Assembly (NCBI GenBank): GCA_035325995.1
Contig: DAOKYU010000001.1
Location: forward strand, 346,681-410,680
Reading direction: 5' to 3'
Source: Thermodesulfobacteriota bacterium
GTDB taxonomy: Bacteria > Desulfobacterota_D > UBA1144 > Nemesobacterales > UBA2774
Length of the DNA: 64,000 bases
Shown: in pieces, positions 32,802 through 42,035 of the stretch
Layout of the letters: each line of letters begins with the position of its first letter
How positions within the stretch are numbered: position 1 is the first letter of the stretch
Program-made: the position numbers and the translations under genes
The notes under the pieces: model-generated
The model's database searches: none
Told to the model about the DNA's origin: nothing
What the model saw: the letters and a program-made list of their open reading frames with translations, nothing else

Positions 32802-33584
32802 ATGGCGAAAGTTATAGTTATTACATCCGGGAAGGGCGGTGTCGGAAAGACGACGGTTACCGCGAATCTCGGGGCCGCGCTTGCGTCCATGGGCAACAAG
32901 GTGCTCACTATAGACGCCGACATAGGTCTTCGGAATCTCGACATGATACTCGGGCTCGAGAACCGCATTGTGTACGACATAGTAGACGTCGTCGAGGGCA
33001 CGGTCACACCCGAAAAGGCTTTCGTCAAGGACAAGAGGAGCGAGTCGCTGTATCTGCTTCCGGCCGCGCAGACGAAGAACAAGGAGGCCGTCAGCGGCGA
33101 GCAGCTGTCTTCGATAGTGGAGAGGGTTAAGTACAACTTCAACTTCATAATAATAGACTCGCCGGCGGGAATAGAGGGCGGGTTCAGGACCGCAGCGACA
33201 CCGGCCGAGGAAGCCCTGGTCGTCGTCAACCCCGAGGTTTCTTCGGTAAGGGACGCCGACAGGGTGATAGGGCTCCTCGAATCCATGGGGAAGGATAAAA
33301 TCCATCTGATCGTAAACAGGATAAGGTCCGCTCGCGTAAAGAAGGGCGAGATGCTTTCGGTCGAAGATATAGAAGACGTCCTCCGCATAAAGAAAATCGG
33401 CGTAATCCCCGACGAGGAAAAGATGGTCGATTACACGAACAAGGGCGAGCCCATTGTCCTCTCCGATAATACCGGAGCCGGCGCCGCCCTTACGAACGTT
33501 GCCCGGAGACTAATGGGAGAGGATGTAGCTTTCAGCGAGCTCGAGGACAAGAAAGGATTTTTCAGCAGACTTCTAGGGGGATGA
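32802..33584 (+). CDS. minD: Septum site-determining ATPase MinD
   Basis: The 260-residue ATPase carries the deviant Walker A GKGGVGKTT (10-18), the IDADIGLRNLDMILGLE segment, and IIIDSPAGIEGGF as Walker B. A C-terminal amphipathic membrane-targeting helix (KKGFFSRLLGG) ends it. MinD binds membrane as an ATP dimer, recruits MinC, and is released by MinE. It lies between minC and minE, as in most Gram-negative bacteria. Confidence 0.97.
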   Translation: MAKVIVITSGKGGVGKTTVTANLGAALASMGNKVLTIDADIGLRNLDMILGLENRIVYDIVDVVEGTVTPEKAFVKDKRSESLYLLPAAQTKNKEAVSGEQLSSIVERVKYNFNFIIIDSPAGIEGGFRTAATPAEEALVVVNPEVSSVRDADRVIGLLESMGKDKIHLIVNRIRSARVKKGEMLSVEDIEDVLRIKKIGVIPDEEKMVDYTNKGEPIVLSDNTGAGAALTNVARRLMGEDVAFSELEDKKGFFSRLLGG

Positions 33585-33587
33585 TCA

Positions 33588-33839
33588 ATGTCTCTATTCG
33601 GATTTTTCAGACGGAACAAATCTGCCAACGTAGCGAAAGAAAGGCTCAGGATGGTTCTTTCTTACGAAAGAAAAGATCTTCCTCCGAACTTCGCGGACAA
33701 GCTCCAGAAGGACTTGATCCGTGTGTTTAAGAAGTACCCTCAGCTGAACGTCTCGGCCATAGAGATAAACGTGAAAGAGGGAAACCAGAGGGACGAGCTT
33801 TCGATTTCCATTCCGTTCGCGCAGCGCGGACACAACTGA
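33588..33839 (+). CDS. minE: Cell division topological specificity factor MinE
   Basis: This 83-residue protein opens MSLFGFFRRNKSANVAKERLRMVL. That contains the N-terminal membrane-binding segment and the MinD-contacting helix, followed by a dimerisation domain (DLIRVFKKYPQLNVSAIEINV). MinE stimulates the MinD ATPase and drives pole-to-pole oscillation. It starts 3 bp after minD, so a single min transcript is expected. Confidence 0.96.
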   Translation: MSLFGFFRRNKSANVAKERLRMVLSYERKDLPPNFADKLQKDLIRVFKKYPQLNVSAIEINVKEGNQRDELSISIPFAQRGHN

Positions 33840-34241
33840 CGGCGGGGTATGTGCCCGATAATCCGGAGTAAGGCCTGCGCCGGAGGCTTCGGACGGGTCA
33901 TGCCCCTGAAAAGCTTTTATCTCTCCGTTTGCCCCTCGAATCCTCTGCGCCGCCGCCCCTGAAACCAGCCTCGTTTGCTTCGACAATCGATTCCTGAAAT
34001 TCCGCCGGTTTGCCGCCGCGATTTTTCTAAATCCGCGGCGCGATAAGTACGAGAGGCGGCAGGACGGAAGCTCGGAATTTAACTTCGAGTCCCGGGAGAG
34101 GGATTCGTATATTTTTGTTACTGGATATAGCGTGCGTAACCGGCCGGGGTGCGCGGCCGCCGGATGAAGGGGGCGGAGAGGGAGGGCGACAGCGTGCGGC
34201 TTCAGCCGCGCGCCGCCCCCGAAGCATTTAGAGGTTTGTAA
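33840..34241. other. 402-bp convergent intergenic region after minE
   Basis: No gene or clear rho-independent terminator is seen. Short frames here lack ribosome-binding sites. Confidence 0.4.
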
Positions 34242-34568
34242 TTAATAGACGCAGGACCTTGCGAGGGTCTTGTCTTTCGTTACGTAGATGTGTACGCAGA
34301 AAGGCTGCATCAGGGCGCCCCTCGCCCTGTCTTCTATTGTATCCGCAAGCTCGGCCGCTCTCCCCTGCTGGCTTGCGGGTATCTGTACCCACATTGATAC
34401 GGGCGATTCCCAGGTTACGTTCCTGAAGGTTTTCAACTGGTCGATGATTGTCGTGAAGTGGTGCTGGGAAGCGGTAGGCTTGTAATAGGGGCTAAGGGCC
34501 TGACTTTCGGGCGCAAACAAAGCGAGCACCGCCGCTATGGCTATTACCGCCGAAATGACAAATTTCAT
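34242..34568 (-). CDS. Exported hypothetical protein (108 aa)
   Basis: The ATG at 34568 has a GAGGAGGCC ribosome-binding site and starts a clean signal peptide (MKFVISAVIAIAAVLALFAPESQA), so I prefer it to an in-frame start 15 codons earlier. The mature part (about 84 residues) includes SQHHFTTIIDQLKTFRNVTW and two late cysteines (FCVHIYV, RSCVY). I recognise no family. It is probably periplasmic. The gene stands alone with its own promoter at 34618. Confidence 0.7.
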   Translation of the reverse strand: MKFVISAVIAIAAVLALFAPESQALSPYYKPTASQHHFTTIIDQLKTFRNVTWESPVSMWVQIPASQQGRAAELADTIEDRARGALMQPFCVHIYVTKDKTLARSCVY

Positions 34569-34617
34569 CCGGGCCTCCTCTAAGGTGATGTGGCCCCCTG
34601 TCCCGGAGGCCACTAAT

Positions 34618-34647
34618 AATCTAGCATATCACACGGCTAATTGTCCA
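34618..34647 (-). promoter_or_regulatory. Extended -10 promoter and leader hairpin for the exported hypothetical
   Basis: On the minus strand TGGACA (34642-34647) and the extended -10 TGCTAGATT (34618-34626) are 18 bp apart. In the leader, GTGGCC/GGCCAC (34590-34595 and 34608-34613) can form a hairpin above the ribosome-binding site. Confidence 0.5.
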
Positions 34648-34698
34648 GTGCTGCGTGATGGTTCTTATGCAAACTTAAACAGAAATCTAGGCCCGGTT

Positions 34699-35469
34699 TT
34701 ACGTCGCGACCCAGCCGCCGTCTACGGACAGCATGCTCCCCGTCATGAACTGCACGTTGTCGTCACAGAGGAAAAGGACGGCGTGCGCGATTTCGTCCGC
34801 TTTTCCGAGCCTTCCTATCGGATGGAACGACTTGAAGAGCTCCTCGGCCGATTCCCTGCTGCTGCCTTCAGCCACCTGGTCCAGGAGCCCGTCGACCATT
34901 GGGGTCTCGATCGTGCCGGGGCAGACGGCGTTAACGCGGATGCCCTTGGCGGCGTATTCGAGCGCCATGCTCCTCGTGAGCTGCGTTACAGCGCCCTTGG
35001 TCGCGTTGTAGGCGGCGAGACCGGGGACGGCCTTGAGTCCGAGGATGGAGGAGTTGTTGATTATGACTCCGTATCCCTTTTCGAGCATGTGGGGTATAGT
35101 GTACTTCGACATGAAGAATGTGCCCTTCACGTTGATGTCGAAGGTCTTGTCCCATATCTCGGTGGCCGTTTCGTGGGTATGGGAGGTGTAGAGCACGCCG
35201 GCGTTATTGAAGAGTATGTCTATCTTGCCGTACTTGCCGATTATGTGATCGACAGTCTTTTTGCAGTCTTCTTCCTTCGATACGTCGGCGACGAGATATT
35301 CGATATCGACGCCCTGCTTCTTTCCTTCTTCGACTGCGTCCTTAAGGGTCTGCTCGGTTCTTCCCGTAATTATCACCTTGGCCCCTTCCTTCGCGAAAAG
35401 GTAGGCCGTGGCCTGCCCAAGACCGAGACTCCCCCCCGTTATGAGAGCTACTTTGTCTTTAAGCTTCAT
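34699..35469 (-). CDS. Short-chain dehydrogenase/reductase (SDR)
   Basis: The 256-residue classical SDR has the cofactor motif TGGSLGLGQ (about 11-19), VLFNNAGV-like ILFNNAGVLY, the catalytic Ser in INNSSILG and YNATK for Tyr and Lys. It ends in MLSVDGGWVAT. It oxidises or reduces a hydroxyl/keto group with NAD(P). A FabG-like or glucose-dehydrogenase-like substrate range is possible. It is a single gene, divergent from the FKBP gene, with an AGGAGAC ribosome-binding site. Confidence 0.93.
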   Translation of the reverse strand: MKLKDKVALITGGSLGLGQATAYLFAKEGAKVIITGRTEQTLKDAVEEGKKQGVDIEYLVADVSKEEDCKKTVDHIIGKYGKIDILFNNAGVLYTSHTHETATEIWDKTFDINVKGTFFMSKYTIPHMLEKGYGVIINNSSILGLKAVPGLAAYNATKGAVTQLTRSMALEYAAKGIRVNAVCPGTIETPMVDGLLDQVAEGSSRESAEELFKSFHPIGRLGKADEIAHAVLFLCDDNVQFMTGSMLSVDGGWVAT

Positions 35470-35679
35470 CTACTTAGTCTCCTTTGGATATTTAGAAAGA
35501 TGATTATAATAGACTCGCGATTTTAATCAAGCCGTCGGCGCGCCCGCCCGGCGGGGCTCGAAATCGGGGGCGCAAGATGATATTATCACAGTCAGAGAGA
35601 CGAGGGCGGCGTATAAATATTCCGCCTCCGATGCCGCATTCGCACAGGCATAAACGTTAAATTCTCCGGAGGGCTATAA

Positions 35680-36102
35680 ATGAGCACTACAATAGATATG
35701 GGCGACACCGTAACTTTCAACTATGAAGGCAAGGTCGAGGACGGCTCGACGTTCCACACGTTCGACGAGGAGCCGCTCGCTGTCGAGCTCGGGACGGGGG
35801 CGCTCGTAAAGGGCCTCGAGGAAGAGCTTATCGGCATGGCCGCCGGGGAGGAGAAGACCTTCCGGGTCGCGCCGGAAAAGGGGTACGGCGTGGAAAACCC
35901 GGACCTGGTTCAGACCGTGGAGAAGAAGCTCTTCGCGGACGCCGGCATGAACCCCGAGCCGGGGCTCGTCTTCAAGACGCCTAACGGCAACTGCCACATC
36001 ACGCGCGTTCTCGACGACAAGGTCGAGATAAGCTACAATCACCCGCTTGCGGGGAGGACGCTCGACTATCACGTGAAGGTAATCAACGTCGCCAAGAAGT
36101 AG
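35680..36102 (+). CDS. FKBP-type (SlyD-like) peptidyl-prolyl isomerase
   Basis: This 140-residue protein has the FKBP fold with the SlyD-type order: DTVTFNYEGKVEDGSTF, ELGTGALVKGLEEELIGM, and RVAPEKGYG. The insert-in-flap region (about 70-120) and a closing NHPLAGRTLDYHVKV follow. It catalyses cis-trans proline isomerisation and probably acts as a chaperone in the cytoplasm, as no signal peptide is present. It lacks SlyD's long His-rich tail. A GGAGGGC ribosome-binding site is present. Confidence 0.92.
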   Translation: MSTTIDMGDTVTFNYEGKVEDGSTFHTFDEEPLAVELGTGALVKGLEEELIGMAAGEEKTFRVAPEKGYGVENPDLVQTVEKKLFADAGMNPEPGLVFKTPNGNCHITRVLDDKVEISYNHPLAGRTLDYHVKVINVAKK

Positions 36103-36195
36103 CCGCCGCGCGGCCCGTTGATCCGCCGCACCGCCCTGTAAATCCGGCTTGCAACGCAGCCCGGCCTTCATATACTATTTAATTGAGAAAGCGGA

Positions 36196-36795
36196 ATGGA
36201 AACTCTTCTGGCCATCTTCGTCGGCATCGGGCTGGCGGCGGCGTGCGGATTCAGGATATTCGTACCGCTGCTCGTTATGAGCGTCGCGTCGTTGTCGGGG
36301 CAGATTGCGCTTTCGCCGGAGTTCGGCTGGATAGGCACTTACCCGGCGCTTGCGGCCTTCGCCATCGCCACCATATTCGAGGTCGCCGCATATTATGTCC
36401 CGTGGATAGATAACCTCCTCGACACCGTGGCCGTCCCGGCCGCTACGGTTGCGGGGACTATCGTCATGGCCTCGGCCGTGTCCGACATGAGCCCGTTCCT
36501 TAAGTGGGGGCTCGCGGTTATAGTCGGGGGCGGTGTAGCGGGCACCGTGCAGGGGTTCACCGCCATCACCAGAATCGCGTCCACGGCCACGACGGGAGGG
36601 CTCGGGAATTCCGTCGTCTCGACGGCCGAGGCGGGCGGCTCGCTCGTAATGTCCATACTCGCGCTCGCCGTTCCCGTGCTGGCGGCGATACTTGTCCTCG
36701 CCATTTTAATAGTCGCTTTCAGGAAGATATACGCCTGGATTTTCAGGCGGAACAAGCTGGGGGCCGAAGCGGATAATCCCCGGCTCAATCCCTAG
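36196..36795 (+). CDS. DUF4126-family membrane protein
   Basis: The 199-residue protein has about five membrane helices and small-residue-rich stretches (GIGLAAACGFRIFVPLLVMS, AFAIATIFEVAAYYVPWIDN, GGLGNSVVSTAEAGGS), as in DUF4126. The function is unknown. The stop codon shares three bases with the stop of the convergent hemG-like gene in the CTAG at 36792-36795. Confidence 0.85.
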   Translation: METLLAIFVGIGLAAACGFRIFVPLLVMSVASLSGQIALSPEFGWIGTYPALAAFAIATIFEVAAYYVPWIDNLLDTVAVPAATVAGTIVMASAVSDMSPFLKWGLAVIVGGGVAGTVQGFTAITRIASTATTGGLGNSVVSTAEAGGSLVMSILALAVPVLAAILVLAILIVAFRKIYAWIFRRNKLGAEADNPRLNP

Positions 36796-38210
36796 CGGCC
36801 GGGTGCGTAAACGGTTTCGACGACCTTTTCGGCCGCGCTTTCACCCGAGTTTATGCAGTCCGGAATGCCTACGCCGCCCAGGGCGCTCCCGGCTATTTCC
36901 AGCCCCTTCAATTTTTTGACGCCCGACAAGATCTTCCGCACGAGATCCGGATGACCGACGTAGTACTGCGGAAGCGATCTCGGGTATCTCTTGAGGAAGC
37001 CGAACACGGGCTCGCCCGTTATGCCGAGCACGGGGCGGAGCTCGGATTTCAGTGTCTCCATTATCGCATCGTCGCCCAAGTCGAGCACGCCGGGGTCGAG
37101 CATTCCGCCCGTAAACGCCCTCAGCACCGTATAGCCCCCGGGCGCGCGCCCGGGGAATTTTTCGCTGCTGAAGGAGCACGCGATGAGCCTTTTTTTCTCC
37201 AGCACCGGGACGACGAATCCGAACGCGTCTATGGGGCGTTTTATGTCCGAGAGCTTGTAAGCCAGTACGGCGACGGCGGACGAGGCGTAATCTATGCCCG
37301 CGAGGAGGGCAGCCGTTTCCGGGTCCAGCTTCTCGACGAGTTTCGCCGCCACGAACGCCGGGGTCGTAATCACGACGCCTTCGGCCTCATAGACGCCTTT
37401 GTCCGTGGAGACGGTATATCCGCCTTCGGATTTAGATACCGCGCTCACCTTTTCCCCGAGCCTGAGTGATTCTCCGAGGCCCGACGAGAGCCTGTCCGTG
37501 AGCGTGCTCATGCCCTTTTTAAACGATACGAACATGCTGTAGCGTGCGCCGCTGTCTTTCTTCCGCGCACGGCTCTTTTGCCTGTAGTTCCTGAGCATGC
37601 CGGCGATGACGCTCCCGTGCTCTTCTTCGAGCTCCATGTACTGCGGCATCGTGGCCCGGAGGCTGAGCCGCTCGGCGTCGCCCGTGTAGATGCCGCCTAT
37701 CATCGGCTGGGCGACGCGGTCGAGCGCTTCGCGGCCGAGCCGCCTCCTGACGAAGCCGGCCACGCTCTCGTCGCCGCCGCGCCTGCGCGGTATGACGAGG
37801 TCCATCAGCATACGGAGCTTTCCCCGCCACGAGAAGAGGGGCGAGGTCAGGAAAGGCGCGAGGCGCGAGGGGGCGAGCATGACGAACCCCTCGGGGATCT
37901 CGACGAGATCGCTCCCTCGGAGGATATATGTCCTGCGCTTGCTATCGTCGGTTTCGATGAGCTCGCCGTCGAGCCCGAGCCTGCGGCAGAGGTTGAGCCC
38001 CCAGGGCTTTGTCGTGATGAAGGCGTCGGGGCCTTCCTCGACCAGAAAGTCGTCCCTCTCTATCGTGCGTATCGGGCCGCCGGTCCTTTCCGATGCTTCT
38101 ATCAGGAGGACTTCGAGTCCGGGATGCTTCTCGGCAGCTATTTCCTTTATGCGGTTGGCCGCGGCGAGTCCCGTGATGCCGCCGCCGATGACGACGATTC
38201 GTTTGCTCAT
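36792..38210 (-). CDS. hemG: Protoporphyrinogen oxidase (HemY/HemG-type flavoprotein)
   Basis: The 472-residue FAD protein has the dinucleotide motif VVIGGGITGLAAANRI (about 5-20) and RTGGPIRTIERDDFLVEEGPDAF. Also present are PMIGGIYTGDAERLS, YPRSLPQYYVGH, and the closing GSALGGVGIPDCINSGESAA. It oxidises protoporphyrinogen IX to protoporphyrin IX in heme synthesis (or coproporphyrinogen in related lineages). No other heme genes are near. It is the last gene of the minus-strand run from 44178, 62 bp after the response regulator. Confidence 0.92.
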   Translation of the reverse strand: MSKRIVVIGGGITGLAAANRIKEIAAEKHPGLEVLLIEASERTGGPIRTIERDDFLVEEGPDAFITTKPWGLNLCRRLGLDGELIETDDSKRRTYILRGSDLVEIPEGFVMLAPSRLAPFLTSPLFSWRGKLRMLMDLVIPRRRGGDESVAGFVRRRLGREALDRVAQPMIGGIYTGDAERLSLRATMPQYMELEEEHGSVIAGMLRNYRQKSRARKKDSGARYSMFVSFKKGMSTLTDRLSSGLGESLRLGEKVSAVSKSEGGYTVSTDKGVYEAEGVVITTPAFVAAKLVEKLDPETAALLAGIDYASSAVAVLAYKLSDIKRPIDAFGFVVPVLEKKRLIACSFSSEKFPGRAPGGYTVLRAFTGGMLDPGVLDLGDDAIMETLKSELRPVLGITGEPVFGFLKRYPRSLPQYYVGHPDLVRKILSGVKKLKGLEIAGSALGGVGIPDCINSGESAAEKVVETVYAPGR

Positions 38211-38272
38211 AGGATTATTTAACCATGAAGCGGCCCGGGTTCAATGCGCCATTGGGGAGGGCCGTCCGGATT

Positions 38273-39634
38273 TCAGGATTCTTCCTGCTCCTTCAGCTTG
38301 TAGAGGAGAGAGCGTCTGCTTATGCCGAGCACCTTCGCCGCGCGGGTCCTGTTGCCCCCCGTCTCTGTCAGCGCCCGCTCGATGTACGCCCTTTCTATTT
38401 CCTGCCTGGCCTCGTTGAAGCTGAGCCTGCCCATCCAGTCCTTTATCGCCGCCCCGGGCCCGGAGCCGCCCGCAAGCTTGTCGATCCGTGTTATGTATTC
38501 GGAGTCGGAGAGTATTATCGCCCTTTCGACGACGTTCTCGAGCTCCCTCACGTTGCCCGGCCAGTCGTAGGACGAGAGCTCGGAGATTACCTCGGGGGTC
38601 GCTTCCCTTACGCGCCTGTTGACGTGCTTCCCGTACTTCGCGATAAAGTGCGCGACGAGCGCGGGGACGTCTTCCTTTCTTTCCCTGAGCGGGGGTATTC
38701 TCACGGGGAAGACGTTCAGCCTGTAGTAGAGGTCGTTCCTGAATTTGCCGTCGGAGACGTCCTGCCCGAGGTCGCGGGACGTCGCCCCTATGACCCTGAC
38801 GTCCACCTTCAGGACCTTCGTGTCACCGAGCCGTCTTATCTCGCCTTCCTGGAGCACCCTGAGGAGCTTGGGTTGAAGGAGCATGGGGAGCTCGCCTATC
38901 TCGTCGAGGAAGAGCGTCCCTCCGTCGGCTTCTTCGATGAGACCCCGCCTGGCGTTTTCGGCCCCCGTGAAGGCCCCCCTGGCGTAACCGAATAGCTCGC
39001 TCTCGATCAGTGTTTCGGGTATCGCGGCGCAGTTGACGGCGACGAAAGGCGCGTCCCTGCGCGGGCCGCCCGCGTGTATGGCCTTGGCGACGAGCTCCTT
39101 ACCTGTGCCGCTCTCGCCGGTGATGAGGACCGTCGTCCTGAACCGGGAGGCCTTCCGGGAAAGCTCCATCACGTCCGCCATCCCGGCGCTCGTATAGATT
39201 ATCCCGCCGGTGTCCCCTGCCATTCCGAGCTCGCGCTCGAGGTAGTCGTTACGGGCCTTTAATTTCTGCCGCTCCTCGGCCATTCGCATTCTCAGGATCA
39301 GCTCTTCGGAGTTTATGGGTTTGTTTATGTAGTCCGCCGCCCCGGCTTTGATGGCTTCCAGCGAGTTCTCCATCGTCCCGTAGGCGGAGATCATTATTAT
39401 TACCGCCTCGACGCCTCTTTCCCGCGCTTCTTTAAGGAATTCGATGCCGCTCATTCCGGGGAGCCTGATGTCGCATATGATGAAGTCGTAGAATTCTCCT
39501 GCGCCGAGGCGCGAAAGGCCCCCGGCCGCGTTCTCCACGGCCTCGACCTCGAAATTCTCCATCCCGAGTATGAGGGAGAGCGTCTCCCTTATTCCCTTTT
39601 CGTCGTCAATTACCAGAACTCTCTGCGTTTTCAT
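38273..39634 (-). CDS. Sigma-54-dependent NtrC-family response regulator (canonical GAFTGA)
   Basis: This 453-residue regulator has a receiver (phosphoacceptor D55), an AAA+ core and a FIS-type helix-turn-helix (about 415-450). Walker A is GESGTGKE (173-180), GAFTGA lies at 220-225, and Walker B is TLFLDEIGE. Unlike the regulator at 5870, the sigma-54 contact loop is intact. The ATG at 39634 sits two codons inside a GTG-initiated frame. It overlaps the end of the kinase gene by about 30 bp, so the pair is co-translated. The regulon is unknown. Confidence 0.93.
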   Translation of the reverse strand: MKTQRVLVIDDEKGIRETLSLILGMENFEVEAVENAAGGLSRLGAGEFYDFIICDIRLPGMSGIEFLKEARERGVEAVIIMISAYGTMENSLEAIKAGAADYINKPINSEELILRMRMAEERQKLKARNDYLERELGMAGDTGGIIYTSAGMADVMELSRKASRFRTTVLITGESGTGKELVAKAIHAGGPRRDAPFVAVNCAAIPETLIESELFGYARGAFTGAENARRGLIEEADGGTLFLDEIGELPMLLQPKLLRVLQEGEIRRLGDTKVLKVDVRVIGATSRDLGQDVSDGKFRNDLYYRLNVFPVRIPPLRERKEDVPALVAHFIAKYGKHVNRRVREATPEVISELSSYDWPGNVRELENVVERAIILSDSEYITRIDKLAGGSGPGAAIKDWMGRLSFNEARQEIERAYIERALTETGGNRTRAAKVLGISRRSLLYKLKEQEES

Positions 39635-41108
39635 AATCACCTGCCGCAGGGAATACGAGGCTGAACGAAGCCCCCTTTCCCGGCTCGCTATAGACCTCTA
39701 TACGCCCGCCGAACGTCTCGACTATGCGGGCCGAGACGGACAGCCCGAGCCCCGTCCCCTGCCCGGGGTCCTTCGTCGTAAAGAAGGGGTCGAATATTTT
39801 GTCCCGGATTTCAGGGCCGATGCCCGGCCCGGTGTCGCTCACCTTTATCGTTACCTTACCGCCGCCGTCGGAGGTCGATATGGCTATTTCCCCTTCGCCG
39901 CCGAGGGCGTCCCTCGCGTTAAGTATAAGGTTAATTATGACCTGGGAGAGCTGATTGGGGTCGGCCTCGATTGGCGGGATTCCCGGGGCGAGGTCGAGCC
40001 TTAGCCCGACGTTCTTGAGAACGCCCCGGCTGTTTACGAGGTCGGCCGTTTTAGAGGCCGCCTCGTTTACGTCGAGCGGCCTTAGCGAAACGCTCTTCGG
40101 CCGCGAGTAGTCGAGCAGGGTTCTTATGATGCGGTCTATGCGTCCCACCTCGTCGAGGAGGTCCCGGAGAAATGCGGCCCGCTTCTCGTCGTCCATCCCG
40201 GGGGCGCGCATCATCACCTCGGCGTAGCCCTTTATGGCCGAGAGGGGGTTACCTATCTCGTGGGCTACGCCCGCCGAAAGCCTTCCGAGGGAGGCGAGCT
40301 TCTCCGCCGCGACGAGCTCCCTCTGGACGAGCCTGAGCTCGGCGTTGGCCTCTTCGAGCTCGGCTATCTTGCCGCCGAGCTTTTTCCTGCCGCTCTCAAT
40401 CTCAACGTACATTTTCCTGAGGGCGTCGTAGAGCCGGTTTATCTCCTTCACGCCGCCTATGTCGGCCGATTCGTAGAACTTCCCCGCGCCGATCTTTTCG
40501 GTCGTTTTTATGAGCTCGTGGACGGGGCGGACTATCCTTCGCGAGAGAATGTAGAACCCGAAGAGCGTGATTATCACGAGGAAGAGGATTATCCAGAGCG
40601 CTATGAGCCTGCGGTTCAGGAGGAGGTTCTCCTGGAGCGGCCCCAGCGGCTGGTATACGAACACTGCGCCCGAGGGGCCGCCGGCCGGCCTTACGGGGAC
40701 CGCGACCTTAAGGCCGTCGAAGGCTGTGAACGGGGGGAAGTTGACGCCTTCGAAGCCGATTACGGTGTTGCCGGTAGTTATGGCCTGAAGGAGGAGCGGG
40801 TCGGTCTTCGGCTTCGCTTCGCTTGTCTCCCGCGTATCGAAGTACACGCGTTTTCCGCCGAGCTCTATTATCCCCCATGACCCGGGATTAAGGGCGTGCT
40901 TCAGGAATTCCGCCCCGCCGCCGAGGTCGCCTTTTGTGAGATAAGAGCCTTCGAGCGCTGCGATTACGGCCTTGACGCCGTTGACGTTGCCCTCGACGGC
41001 GGAGCGCTCGGTGAGCTTGAACGCTATGACCCCGATGAGGAACATGGCGACCGCCGTTATGAGGATAATATTTACGAGTATCTCGGCCCTGAGGCCAGTT
41101 TGTCGCAC
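39606..41108 (-). CDS. Sensor histidine kinase with periplasmic sensory domain
   Basis: The 500-residue kinase has membrane helices at about 10-30 and 168-188. They flank a periplasmic sensory domain of about 135 residues. A HAMP segment (190-240), a coiled coil (240-270), H283 in VAHEIGNPLS, and ATP-binding N/G boxes (NLILNARDA, DTGPGIG, GTGLGLS) complete it. It overlaps the NtrC-type regulator downstream. The prepilin peptidase gene lies 93 bp upstream on the same strand, so a PilS-like role is possible but not shown, as PilS has a different membrane layout. Confidence 0.92.
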   Translation of the reverse strand: MRQTGLRAEILVNIILITAVAMFLIGVIAFKLTERSAVEGNVNGVKAVIAALEGSYLTKGDLGGGAEFLKHALNPGSWGIIELGGKRVYFDTRETSEAKPKTDPLLLQAITTGNTVIGFEGVNFPPFTAFDGLKVAVPVRPAGGPSGAVFVYQPLGPLQENLLLNRRLIALWIILFLVIITLFGFYILSRRIVRPVHELIKTTEKIGAGKFYESADIGGVKEINRLYDALRKMYVEIESGRKKLGGKIAELEEANAELRLVQRELVAAEKLASLGRLSAGVAHEIGNPLSAIKGYAEVMMRAPGMDDEKRAAFLRDLLDEVGRIDRIIRTLLDYSRPKSVSLRPLDVNEAASKTADLVNSRGVLKNVGLRLDLAPGIPPIEADPNQLSQVIINLILNARDALGGEGEIAISTSDGGGKVTIKVSDTGPGIGPEIRDKIFDPFFTTKDPGQGTGLGLSVSARIVETFGGRIEVYSEPGKGASFSLVFPAAGDYENAESSGN

Positions 41109-41201
41109 GGTTTTTCGACCTTGCCCGCGGAGCGCGGGGGAGACGGCGCGCCGGCGGAATGGGTTTTCATAAGTTTAGGTCTGTTCGCGCGGGATTGCCA
41201 G

Positions 41202-42035
41202 TTATGTCAAAGCGCGGAAGCCGCCGGTGAATATGTATATCACGGCGGCTATGGAGAGAAATGGCCCGAAGGGGAGGGCGTATTTGAGGTCGCCTTTCTT
41301 ACGGAATATGACGAGAAGCCCCGCTGCCGTCCCGAGGACGGAGCTTACGAGCATTATGAAGACGACGCCTTCCCATCCGAGGAACGCACCCAGCATCGCG
41401 AGTAGCTTGACGTCGCCCATGCCCATGCCTTCCCTCTTTCTCAGTGCGACGTAGAGGAAGGCTATTATGTACAGGACGCCGCCGCCGATCAAAAGCCCGA
41501 AGACGGAATCGAGGAACGGCACTTCGTTAAGGAGGATAAGGAAGCCGCCGAGGTCGTAGCCGACCCTCTCCATGAGCGCCCGGCTCGCGCCCCAGTCGGT
41601 CGAGAGAGCGCCGAAGATAAGCCCGACGAGTATGCCGGGGATAGTAATCACGTTCGGGATGATCATGTGCTCGAGGTCTACGAACGTTATAACTATGAGC
41701 GCGTAAATGAGCGCGAGGTAGAAGCCGGCGTCCATCGAGAGCCCGAATTTCCAGAGCACCGCGGCGGCCATGACACCGGCCAGAGCCTCGACGAGCGGAT
41801 AGACGGGCGAGATACGGGAGCCGCAGTCTGCGCATTTACCGCGGAGGGCCAGGTATCCGAATATGGGGATGTTGTGGTAGAACCTTATGGCCTTTCCGCA
41901 GGAGGGGCAGCGGGAAGGGGGGAAGACGATGGATTCTTCCCGCGGGAGCCTGTAGATGCAGACGTTCAGGAAGCTGCCGACGACGGAGCCGAATATGAAA
42001 GCGAAGACGTACAGCAGGGCGGAGTTTTCAGACAC
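41202..42035 (-). CDS. Prepilin peptidase (A24 family, PilD-like)
   Basis: The 277-residue membrane protein has the N-terminal domain with two CxxC pairs (C43/C46 in CPSC, C68/C71 in CADC) and the catalytic aspartates D120 (FVDLEHMIIPN) and D208 (GMGMGDVK). It has about seven membrane segments. It cleaves the leader and N-methylates type IV pilin or pseudopilin precursors at the inner membrane. No pilin, PilB/C or secretion genes lie in this window, so its partners are elsewhere. The start overlaps the CDC48 stop by 8 bp. Confidence 0.94.
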   Translation of the reverse strand: MSENSALLYVFAFIFGSVVGSFLNVCIYRLPREESIVFPPSRCPSCGKAIRFYHNIPIFGYLALRGKCADCGSRISPVYPLVEALAGVMAAAVLWKFGLSMDAGFYLALIYALIVITFVDLEHMIIPNVITIPGILVGLIFGALSTDWGASRALMERVGYDLGGFLILLNEVPFLDSVFGLLIGGGVLYIIAFLYVALRKREGMGMGDVKLLAMLGAFLGWEGVVFIMLVSSVLGTAAGLLVIFRKKGDLKYALPFGPFLSIAAVIYIFTGGFRALT

